From contig JAPUIL010000205.1 of NCBI GenBank assembly GCA_027297085.1, positions 1 to 8,998 of the forward strand: DNA of 8,998 nucleotides, read 5' to 3'. Shown piece by piece: positions 1-6,083 of this stretch. The notes under the pieces are model-generated. The model did not search any database and was not told the origin of the DNA. It saw only the letters and a program-made list of their open reading frames with translations. The first letter of the stretch is position 1. The number at the start of each line of letters is the position of its first letter. The translations under genes and the position numbers were made by a program. This DNA is from Verrucomicrobiota bacterium (GTDB taxonomy: Bacteria; Verrucomicrobiota; Verrucomicrobiia; Opitutales; UBA2995).

Positions 1-855
1 TCCCAGGTTGAGCAGACCCTGCTCGCAGCTGAGAAGGACTTGGATTTGGCGTGCGGAAAGCTGCAGTTTTTTAACCATCCCACTAACGATGTCTGGGTGC
101 GGGACTATGGCCCCATCTATTTGCGGCATAGTGATTCAGGAAAAGTCGCCCTCACGGAATGGGAGTACACTGCCTGGGGCGGAAAGTATCCATTCGAGTT
201 GGATAAACAGATACCAGCGCGCATACGCGAAGCAACAGGGGTGCCTGGATTCCAGCAGTCGTTAGTTTTGGAAGGTGGAGCCATTGAGCCCAACGGAGTA
301 GGGGACTTGTTAGTGACGAACGATTGCTTATCGAATCCAAACCGTAATCGAGGTGTTTCGAAAGAGGAAATCGAAACTGCGTTAACAGATACTCTCGGAG
401 TTAGTAAAGTTCACTGGTTGGACGGGTGTATTGAGGGAGATGATACGAATGGACACATCGACAACTTGGTGCGCTTTTTCAAGCCGGACGGTATCCTCCT
501 CGCCGAGCAGCCAAATAAAGATGATGCCAACTACGATTCACTTGCCCGGTTAGGTAAGCAATGCCGGGAAATAAGATTGAACGATGGGAGATCGTTGGAA
601 GTTGTGAACCTGCCTTTGCCCGAGGCAGTATATGGCATCGATAGACGGCTGCCCATGAGTTACTTAAATTTCTTTATTGGGAATGAGGTGGTTTATGCGC
701 CGGCTTATGGTCAGCCCGGCCCGGATTCCCGAGCCTTGGAAATCTTGGAAAGTGTTTTTCCGGGCAGAGCGATTGTTCCTATTGATTGTCGCGATTTGAT
801 CCGGGAGGGTGGAGCTTTGCATTGCCTGACTCAACAAGTGCCTCAGACTTCTTAA
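1..855 (+). CDS. aguA: Agmatine deiminase, 5'-truncated by window edge
   Basis: Hydrolyses agmatine to N-carbamoylputrescine and ammonia, the first step of the agmatine route to putrescine; cytoplasmic. The frame is open from base 1, giving 284 visible codons. Family members have roughly 340-370 residues, so about 60-80 N-terminal residues lie outside the window; the TTG at 40 is internal, not the start. Visible family motifs (numbering from the first visible codon) are WVRDYGP at 32-38, GG-IEPNG at 92-98, a CLSNPNRN block around 109-116, GDDTNGHIDN at 146-155 with the active-site-type His and Asp residues, and GGALHCLTQQ near the C-terminus with the presumed nucleophile Cys275 (TGC at 823-825). 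All catalytic elements expected in this part are intact. It belongs to the guanidino-modifying amidinotransferase/deiminase fold (Porphyromonas-type peptidylarginine deiminase family, PF04371). A peptidylarginine deiminase activity is the main alternative but less likely without a secretion signal, which cannot be seen here. It probably heads the transcript that continues into the next gene. Confidence 0.87.
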   Translation, partial: SQVEQTLLAAEKDLDLACGKLQFFNHPTNDVWVRDYGPIYLRHSDSGKVALTEWEYTAWGGKYPFELDKQIPARIREATGVPGFQQSLVLEGGAIEPNGVGDLLVTNDCLSNPNRNRGVSKEEIETALTDTLGVSKVHWLDGCIEGDDTNGHIDNLVRFFKPDGILLAEQPNKDDANYDSLARLGKQCREIRLNDGRSLEVVNLPLPEAVYGIDRRLPMSYLNFFIGNEVVYAPAYGQPGPDSRALEILESVFPGRAIVPIDCRDLIREGGALHCLTQQVPQTS

Positions 856-858
856 TAG

Positions 859-2826
859 ATGGCGTCTTCCAAAAAGTCTTCTTCAGGCAAATTCAAACGA
901 TTGCAGTTAAGCAACGGGTTGGAGATCGGAGTCATTGTTTTGTTGGTGTTGCTCTTTCTCAACTTGCTGTCCTGGCCGGTTGCTATTGCCGATGAAAGCC
1001 TGGATGGAAGTTGGCAGGCTATCTTGACTTATTCACTGGAGCACGGATTGCGATTTGGGGAAGAGGTAGTGTTTACTTATGGGCCCTTGGGTAGTCTATC
1101 CTCCTTTTCTTACTCTGGGTACAACCACGCCGGCAAATATGGATTCGAGTTGCTCATGCGCATAAGCATGGTGGTATTTATTTTTCGTTTTCTGCCGAAT
1201 GTGAGACCGTATTCGAAAATTGGATTTATCCTTTTATATCTTTTCATTCTGCAATTCCTTCCCAACTCGTATGAGACCTTTTTCTTTTTCGGATTATTAA
1301 GTTGGGTTGCGGCGCTGGTGCTTGAACGAAGGAAAAAGAAACGAGCTCCATGGGCTTTGATAGCATTGGGGGTTGTGTTCATTGTTTTCTGCTCTTTGGT
1401 AAAATTTACCCTGCTGCTAGCAGGTGTTTATTGCCTCGGGTTGGTCTCTATATTCCTTTGTTTGCATAGTCGAATCTTCGAGGCAGTGGTGTTGGTGACT
1501 GGCTATTTGATTGGGTTCTTGTTGTTATGGCTTTCGCTTGGACAACAAGTGAGCGACATCCCGGGATTTCTGTACGGCTCTTCCCAGGTGGCAAATGGGT
1601 ATGCCATGAGTATGCAAATCGCGACCGAACCGGAGGCTTTCAAATACTTTCTCTTGTTTCTTATTAGCGGCATTACTCTTGTTGGAATTGTATTGAGAGA
1701 TCAATTACGGGGAGGATTTAAAAGAATTCATTTGAAACAGCCGTGGCTCATTTTGTTGGCAGTATATTCTGGCTTGTTTTTCATGGTTTGGAAACAGGGC
1801 GTTGTTCGCTCGGATGGTCATATTTGGCAATTTTTCTGCTATGTGCCATTGGCGGGTTGGTTTCTCTATCCTGTGGTAAAGAAACGCATTTCGTGGTTGT
1901 TGTTCGACGGAATCATTATTGTGCAAACGGTACTCATGGTTGCAGCGATGGTAAGCTATTACCCGGGATTCCTGGGAGACATTCCTCAGCGTTTTTGGAC
2001 AAATACCCGTGAGGGGGTTGGAGGACTTCTTAAACCAAGTGATTTGCTAAACGGCTTTAGAGAGCAGCTCGAAGCAAAGAAAACAGCTTTACTGAAACAG
2101 CATTCACTGTTGAATCATGTGGGTGATCGGTCTGTCGATGTGGTTGGTAATCGTCAGGGTCTGGTGATTATTCCCGGTTTTCAATACCAACCAAGGCCTG
2201 TATTTCAAAATTATGTCGCGAATAATGCCTACCTGCAGGATTTGAATTTTGCTTATTGGGATTCGGTCGATACTCCTGAGGTGGTTATTCAAAGTTTGGA
2301 AGCGATCGATGGAGTATCTCCCACCCACGCAGACAGCCAAACTCTCTTGCATCTTCTGTCCCATTATCAATTGGAGGAGACTTCCGGGGACTTGGTCTTG
2401 CTCAATAAGAGAACCATCCCATCATTGCTGCATCGCGATGAAGAGAAGGAATACCCTCTTCAGTTCGAGGAGTCTATAATTCTGGAACCTTCCAGTCGGA
2501 GGTTCCTTATAGGCCGGGTGGATATGCCGTTGAATATCCTGGGTCGATTGCGTGCGTTTTTATACAAGCCGCCTATTTTATCGCTGAGTATTGAGTTGGA
2601 GGATGGAAGTGTGCGGGATTTCCGGTTCAATCCTGTTACGGCTAAGCGGGACTTCATTTTGAGCCCGGTAGTCGATACCGCGCTCGATCTTTGGCGGTTT
2701 AGACAGGGCCTGGCCGGACCTCGCGTGGAAAAACTCACTATACGAACCGACCCGGGAGAAGGCCTGTATTTCAGTGGCAAGTCTTCATTGACTGTCATCC
2801 CAGTTGAATGGAGAGATCCTGAGTAA
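859..2826 (+). CDS. Uncharacterised polytopic membrane protein, GT-C-like architecture
   Basis: I do not recognise a named gene. The 655-residue product has a basic N-terminus (residues 5-14), then about 11 hydrophobic segments at roughly 22-44, 96-112, 121-135, 139-156, 165-182, 184-203, 207-228, 262-280, 294-311, 323-340 and 344-366, then about 285 mostly soluble residues. With the N-terminus inside, the loop at 45-95 and the C-terminal domain would both face the periplasm. That first loop holds DESLDGSWQ (45-53) and VFTYGPLG (71-78); a second polar motif, VVRSDGHIW, lies at 315-323. From memory, FTYGPLG and a VRxDGH-like motif recur in large hypothetical membrane proteins of many bacteria. 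Acidic residues in the first extracytoplasmic loop plus a soluble C-terminal domain resemble GT-C glycosyltransferases, so polyprenyl-linked sugar transfer is a plausible but unproven role. There is no Shine-Dalgarno before the ATG. It begins 3 nt after the preceding stop, in the same frame, which suggests translational coupling. Confidence 0.82.
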   Translation: MASSKKSSSGKFKRLQLSNGLEIGVIVLLVLLFLNLLSWPVAIADESLDGSWQAILTYSLEHGLRFGEEVVFTYGPLGSLSSFSYSGYNHAGKYGFELLMRISMVVFIFRFLPNVRPYSKIGFILLYLFILQFLPNSYETFFFFGLLSWVAALVLERRKKKRAPWALIALGVVFIVFCSLVKFTLLLAGVYCLGLVSIFLCLHSRIFEAVVLVTGYLIGFLLLWLSLGQQVSDIPGFLYGSSQVANGYAMSMQIATEPEAFKYFLLFLISGITLVGIVLRDQLRGGFKRIHLKQPWLILLAVYSGLFFMVWKQGVVRSDGHIWQFFCYVPLAGWFLYPVVKKRISWLLFDGIIIVQTVLMVAAMVSYYPGFLGDIPQRFWTNTREGVGGLLKPSDLLNGFREQLEAKKTALLKQHSLLNHVGDRSVDVVGNRQGLVIIPGFQYQPRPVFQNYVANNAYLQDLNFAYWDSVDTPEVVIQSLEAIDGVSPTHADSQTLLHLLSHYQLEETSGDLVLLNKRTIPSLLHRDEEKEYPLQFEESIILEPSSRRFLIGRVDMPLNILGRLRAFLYKPPILSLSIELEDGSVRDFRFNPVTAKRDFILSPVVDTALDLWRFRQGLAGPRVEKLTIRTDPGEGLYFSGKSSLTVIPVEWRDPE

Positions 2827-2882
2827 ACGAAACCAGGAAACTTCCCGAAAAATGGCTATTCGCAGGCTGTTTTTACAGGCCT

Positions 2883-2914
2883 TATTATTCTCAATAATAT
2901 CCTTGAATTCAAGG
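2883..2914. repeat. Two adjacent perfect inverted repeats
   Basis: TATTATT (2883-2889), loop CTC, AATAATA (2893-2899) form a 7-bp A/T stem. One base later CCTTGAATTCAAGG (2901-2914) is a fully self-complementary 14-mer, which as RNA is a 5-bp stem with an AATT loop. The pair begins 57 nt after the stop of the membrane-protein gene. It could be a mRNA 3'-end structure or a protein-binding operator. The symmetry is seen directly; the function is not known. Confidence 0.5.
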
Positions 2915-2956
2915 TGTTGGGTGGCATTCTGATGACCTTTTCGTCCCAGACCGTCA

Positions 2957-2989
2957 AATGATGTGCGCTGGGTTAACCCATAAATCATT
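2957..2989 (+). promoter_or_regulatory. Compound stem-loop in rpsA leader
   Basis: AATGAT (2957-2962) pairs with ATCATT (2984-2989) and encloses the 12-bp palindrome TGGGTTAACCCA (2969-2980), giving an outer 6-bp stem, an internal loop and an inner TGGG/CCCA stem with a TTAA loop. It lies 58 nt upstream of the rpsA start. rpsA of E. coli is autoregulated by S1 through structured leader hairpins, so a similar role is possible here; that is inference from position and structure only. Confidence 0.4.
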
Positions 2990-3010
2990 AATCATCAACC
3001 AATTAGGGTG

Positions 3011-3026
3011 TTCCTGATTTCAGGAA
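3011..3026 (+). promoter_or_regulatory. Leader hairpin immediately before rpsA initiation region
   Basis: TTCCTG (3011-3016), loop ATTT, CAGGAA (3021-3026) is a perfect 6-bp stem. It abuts the upstream in-frame ATG at 3027 and would sequester the AGGA next to that codon. This helps argue that initiation happens further down at 3048, and it puts a hairpin just ahead of the ribosome-loading site. Confidence 0.45.
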
Positions 3027-3033
3027 ATGACCC

Positions 3034-3038
3034 AAGGA
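3034..3038 (+). promoter_or_regulatory. Shine-Dalgarno that fixes the rpsA start
   Basis: AAGGA lies 9 nt before the ATG at 3048. The competing in-frame ATG at 3027 has its only purine run (AGGAA) directly abutting it, with no usable spacer, and would add a seven-residue lead (MTQGSLN) to the protein. I therefore place the start at 3048. Confidence 0.65.
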
Positions 3039-3047
3039 TCGCTTAAC

Positions 3048-4712
3048 ATGAGCTCCGTAATGGAAGAACTTCTCGGAGAAAAGAGCTTCGAGAATCTAAA
3101 AGAAGGTTCCATCATTGAAGGAACCATCATCGAAATCCGCCAAAATGAGGTCGTTGTAGACATTGGCGCTAAATCAGAAGGCAGCATTGCCGGACACGAA
3201 TTTGTAGATCTTGGAGATCTGGAAATCGGCCAGAGCGTCGAAGTCTTTCTCGAAAAGATCGAGGACCAAGAAGGTAATCCGGTCATTTCTTTTGACAAAG
3301 CTGAGCAAAAGAAAAACTGGGAGGAAATCCTAACTCGATGCCAGGAAGGCACTGTGGTTTCCGGCCGCGTGAAAGCGAAGGTCAAAGGCGGCCTGATCGT
3401 GGCAATGGGCGTAGACGCTTTTCTACCCGCTTCCCAGATCGATGTGCAACCGCCCAAGAATCTGGATCAATATGTGGGTCAGACCTATGACTTTAAGGTT
3501 ATTAAAATCAACCTCGACCGGAAGAACATCGTTGTTTCCCGTCGCGAGCTGATCGAAGAACAACGCCACATCAAGCGGCAACAACTCCTGTCTGAAGTTC
3601 AGCCCGGTGACGTTCGTCGCGGCACGGTTAAAAACATCACCGATTACGGTGCGTTTATCGACTTGGGTGGACTGGACGGTCTCCTGCACATTACCGATAT
3701 GAGCTGGGGTCGTATTTCTCACCCGAGTGAGATGCTGAAGATCAGCGAGGAAATCGATGTAATGATCATCGAAGTGGATCGCGACAAAGAACGTGTTTCA
3801 CTCGGATTGAAACAAACTACTTCCAACCCATGGGATGACATCGAGAAACGCTACCCTGTGGGTGGTAAGATCGAGGGTAAGGTTGTTAACCTGGTTCCTT
3901 ACGGTGCGTTCATCGAACTGGAAGAAGGCGTTGAAGGCCTGGTTCACGTTACTGAGCTTTCCTGGACCAAACGTATTTCCAAGCCCAGCGAGATGCTCCG
4001 CGTAGGAGACTCTATCAGTGCCGTGGTATTGGGTATCCAGAAGGATGAGCAAAAAATCTCCCTGGGTATTCGTCAACTGGATACCAATCCGTGGGATATG
4101 GTTCGCCACAATTACCCAGTGGGTGCCCGTGTTCGCGGAAAGGTCCGCAATATCACCACTTACGGTGCGTTCATCGAACTCGAAGAGGGTATCGACGGAA
4201 TGGTTCACGTCTCCGACATGTCTTGGACCCGCAAGATTAATCACCCATCCGAGATGATTAAGAAGGGTGAGGAAATCGATGCCATGGTGCTCGATGTGGA
4301 TCCAGATCAACAACGAATCTCCCTTGGCCTCAAGCAACTGGCCACCGATCCTTGGGAAAACATCCAAACATTATACCGCATCGGCGATGTGGTGCAAGGC
4401 GGTGTTACCAAGATCACTTCTTACGGTGCGTTTGTTGAGCTGCAGGACGGTATCGACGGACTGGTTCATATTAGCCAGATCAGCGAAGACCGTGTTGAAA
4501 AGATCAAAGACATTATTTCTGTAGATCAGGAAGTTTCTGCCCGCGTTATCAAAATTGACCGCGATGAGCGCCGCATCGGCCTCAGTATTAAAGCGGCCAA
4601 CTACAACGCGGAAGAACTGGCCGCCGAGGCCGCTGCTTACGACACTCTCAAAGAAGGGGGCGACCTCATGTCTTTGGGCGACATTCTCGATGAAGCGACC
4701 AAGGAAGACTAA
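3048..4712 (+). CDS. rpsA: 30S ribosomal protein S1
   Basis: S1 binds mRNA on the small ribosomal subunit and helps unfold and dock messages with weak Shine-Dalgarno sequences. The 554-residue product is close to E. coli S1 (557) and contains six S1 (OB-fold) domains at about residues 17-89, 98-168, 184-256, 269-344, 356-431 and 443-517. Domains 1 and 2 are the divergent, ribosome-binding type. Domains 3-6 are the RNA-binding type, each with YGAF followed by a GLVH-like strand (GLLHITDMSW, GLVHVTELSW, GMVHVSDMSW, GLVHISQIS). The last 37 residues are an Ala/Glu-rich tail. The start at 3048 is chosen for its AAGGA; an in-frame ATG at 3027 would give 561 residues. It is probably monocistronic: a structured 221-nt leader precedes it and an intrinsic terminator begins about 21 nt after the stop. 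The domain count separates S1 from shorter S1-domain proteins such as YbaK-neighbour or Tex-like factors. Confidence 0.96.
   Translation: MSSVMEELLGEKSFENLKEGSIIEGTIIEIRQNEVVVDIGAKSEGSIAGHEFVDLGDLEIGQSVEVFLEKIEDQEGNPVISFDKAEQKKNWEEILTRCQEGTVVSGRVKAKVKGGLIVAMGVDAFLPASQIDVQPPKNLDQYVGQTYDFKVIKINLDRKNIVVSRRELIEEQRHIKRQQLLSEVQPGDVRRGTVKNITDYGAFIDLGGLDGLLHITDMSWGRISHPSEMLKISEEIDVMIIEVDRDKERVSLGLKQTTSNPWDDIEKRYPVGGKIEGKVVNLVPYGAFIELEEGVEGLVHVTELSWTKRISKPSEMLRVGDSISAVVLGIQKDEQKISLGIRQLDTNPWDMVRHNYPVGARVRGKVRNITTYGAFIELEEGIDGMVHVSDMSWTRKINHPSEMIKKGEEIDAMVLDVDPDQQRISLGLKQLATDPWENIQTLYRIGDVVQGGVTKITSYGAFVELQDGIDGLVHISQISEDRVEKIKDIISVDQEVSARVIKIDRDERRIGLSIKAANYNAEELAAEAAAYDTLKEGGDLMSLGDILDEATKED
3644..4432 (+). 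repeat. Fourfold 12-mer marking the S1 RNA-binding domains
   Basis: TTACGGTGCGTT occurs at 3644-3655, 3899-3910, 4160-4171 and 4421-4432, with periods of 255, 261 and 261 nt. It encodes the YGAF of domains 3-6 with identical Tyr, Gly and Ala codons each time. The repeat is internal to rpsA and reflects domain duplication. Confidence 0.8.
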
Positions 4713-4732
4713 GCGAACGTTTTTCTTTCGCG

Positions 4733-4762
4733 AAAAAGCACCTCAATTCGGGGTGTTTTTTT
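4733..4762. terminator. Bidirectional intrinsic terminator between rpsA and sigma gene
   Basis: CACCTC (4739-4744), loop AATTC, GGGGTG (4750-4755) is a 6-bp stem with one G-U pair, followed by seven T (4756-4762) on the + strand. On the - strand the mirror stem is followed by one C and five T (complement of 4733-4737). It lies about 21 nt after the rpsA stop and about 35 nt after the sigma gene stop, so it can end both converging transcripts, more strongly for rpsA. Confidence 0.85.
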
Positions 4763-4796
4763 GTGTTTAAAATGAAGGAGCGCTTCAAATCGGGTA

Positions 4797-5834
4797 TTAT
4801 TCCTCATGCTCTTTTTGTTTCTTGTCGAAGAAGTCCTTGAGGATTTTCATGCGGCGGCGTTGCCGGTTTTCTTCTTTGATTTCCTCAGCCGTGCGCTGAG
4901 TATCTTTGTCGGTCATGAGGTTCCGCATCTTTTTGATCGCAATATTCTGTAGCTGCCGGACACGTTCGCGTGTAATTCCGAATATGCTGCCAACCTCCTC
5001 CAGGGTTTTTGGGGTGTCGCCATCGAGGCCGAACCTCAGGCGGATAATTTTTTCCTCCCGTTCCTCCAACTGTCCCATCGTTTCGGACAGATCGTTGGAC
5101 ATAGATTTCTCGCGAAGATTTTCAAATGGGCTCAGCGCTTTTTCATCGCCGATAATTTCGCCGAAGGACGTGGAGCCATCTTCTCCGATAGGAGCATCCA
5201 AGGAAGCGGGTCGCACACTGACACTTTTTAGGTGGGCTACCTTGTTCACAGGAATCCCCAGTACGATACTCACCTCTTCATCGGTCGGTTCGCGTTCGAG
5301 TTCATCGGTCAGCTGCCTGGTGATTCGGCGCATTTTGGCGATTTTATCCACCAGATGAACAGGCAAACGTATAGATTTGCTCTGGTTCGCCAAGGCACGT
5401 TTCATGGCTTGTTTTATCCACCAGGCTGCATAGGTGCTGAGCTTGCCTCCCTTATCGGGGTCGAAGCGCTCGACTGCTTTAATAAGCCCGATGTTTCCTT
5501 CGCTAACTAAATCTGTCAGGGGCAATCCATAGTCGGAATAGTCGTGGGCAATTTTTACGACCAGTCTCAGGTTCGCCCGGATCATCATGTCCCTGGCTTG
5601 CTTGTCGCCTTTGGCTATTCGTCTTGCCAGTTGCACTTCCTGTTCAGGAGTGAGTAAATCTATTTGCCCGATTTCCCGCAGGTAGAGATTGATACCACTT
5701 CTTTCGGACGGAGTGAGATCATCCGCGCGATCTCGATTCCCGGTTGGCGCCCGGCGAGTATGCTTGACCGACTTTATGTCCGGAGCGGGACTTTCCTCGA
5801 AAGAGGCTTCTGGGTTACTGGTATGGTCAGCCAT
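4797..5834 (-). CDS. Sigma-70 family RNA polymerase sigma factor (RpoD/RpoS-like, group 2 type)
   Basis: Directs RNA polymerase to promoters. The 345-residue protein has a polar, disordered-looking N-terminus (1-45), region 1.2 (about 47-78, LYLREIGQIDLLTPEQE), region 2 (about 80-165) with the core-binding DLVSEGNIGLIKAVERFDP and the -10-recognition/melting STYAAWWIKQ helix, region 3 (about 166-240) and region 4 (about 250-308) with the helix-turn-helix TLEEVGSIFGITRERVRQLQ. It lacks the large acidic region 1.1 of primary sigma factors and is near the length of RpoS (330 in E. coli), so it looks like an alternative group 2 factor rather than the housekeeping one, though databases may label it RpoD/SigA. 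In region 2.4 the helix reads KQAMKR, with Lys145 where E. coli sigma70 has Thr440. Region 4 is followed by an unusual charged tail (309-345). The ATG at 5834 has only a weak purine run upstream (GAG about 8 nt away). glmS lies upstream on the same strand, 249 nt away. Confidence 0.93.
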   Translation of the reverse strand: MADHTSNPEASFEESPAPDIKSVKHTRRAPTGNRDRADDLTPSERSGINLYLREIGQIDLLTPEQEVQLARRIAKGDKQARDMMIRANLRLVVKIAHDYSDYGLPLTDLVSEGNIGLIKAVERFDPDKGGKLSTYAAWWIKQAMKRALANQSKSIRLPVHLVDKIAKMRRITRQLTDELEREPTDEEVSIVLGIPVNKVAHLKSVSVRPASLDAPIGEDGSTSFGEIIGDEKALSPFENLREKSMSNDLSETMGQLEEREEKIIRLRFGLDGDTPKTLEEVGSIFGITRERVRQLQNIAIKKMRNLMTDKDTQRTAEEIKEENRQRRRMKILKDFFDKKQKEHEE

Positions 5835-6083
5835 GTTGGGATCTCGGGTATCAGTGGGGCGGGGGATGATAATTGAATATTCTCAACTACGCCCAAAATG
5901 GATCTGTTTTTTTCAGATCTTTTTTAGAGCTAGAATTACCCAAAACCACCCTTCGCCGTTTTATTCAGCATACACGAAAATGATGGTTCCAAATCAAGTC
6001 TATTTCATTTTCAGGAGTGCGTGTTGGCGTTGGACTTTTTGCCGGATAATAATAGACACCAGTCCAGGTCGTCACAGCCTGTG
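5835..6083. other. Noncoding gap between sigma gene and glmS
   Basis: This 249-nt stretch should hold the sigma gene promoter and the glmS 3' end. Apart from the hairpin at 5901-5925 I see only weak structures: a quasi-palindrome at 6055-6073 and CACAGCCTGTG at 6073-6083, directly after the glmS stop. Neither has a T-run on the - strand. GATAAT at 5868-5873 resembles a + strand -10 box but has no matching -35. The + strand open frames through this stretch lack any family resemblance. Confidence 0.5.
5901..5925 (+). terminator. Terminator-like hairpin facing + in the sigma gene's upstream region
   Basis: GATCTG (5901-5906), a loop of seven T, CAGATC (5914-5919), then six T (5920-5925). Read on + this has the form of a weak rho-independent terminator, but no + strand gene lies upstream; the sigma gene and glmS are both on -. 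Read on - the hairpin is preceded by six A and followed only by CATTTT, a poor terminator. It might stop antisense transcription towards glmS, end a small + strand RNA, or form part of the sigma mRNA leader. Confidence 0.45.

Larger units (their letters stand above)
2827..3047 (+). promoter_or_regulatory. Noncoding leader region upstream of rpsA, rich in palindromes
   Basis: This 221-nt gap separates the membrane-protein gene from rpsA and holds no credible ORF. It carries an imperfect hairpin at 2864-2882, an all-A/T hairpin at 2883-2899, a perfect 14-bp palindrome at 2901-2914, a compound stem at 2957-2989 and a hairpin at 3011-3026. None is followed by a T-run, so none is a convincing terminator for the upstream gene. 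I expect an rpsA promoter here but could not find a -35/-10 pair good enough to annotate. Confidence 0.55.

Noticed and set aside
2903..2931. TTGAAT with CATTCT as an rpsA promoter
   Set aside because: The -10 box matches the consensus at only about three positions and the -35 lies inside the 14-bp palindrome, so it is not better than chance.
2785..2988. A 67-codon - strand open frame in the gap before rpsA
   Set aside because: It overlaps the end of the membrane-protein gene and several palindromes, with no ribosome-binding site and no family resemblance.
3798..4367. A 189-codon - strand open frame inside rpsA
   Set aside because: It is antisense to the repeated S1 domains. The mirrored repetition of the rpsA codons explains its length and apparent repeats.
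4906..5358. A 150-codon + strand open frame opposite the sigma gene
   Set aside because: It is fully antisense to the conserved sigma regions 3-4 and has a Ser/Arg-rich composition typical of an antisense shadow.
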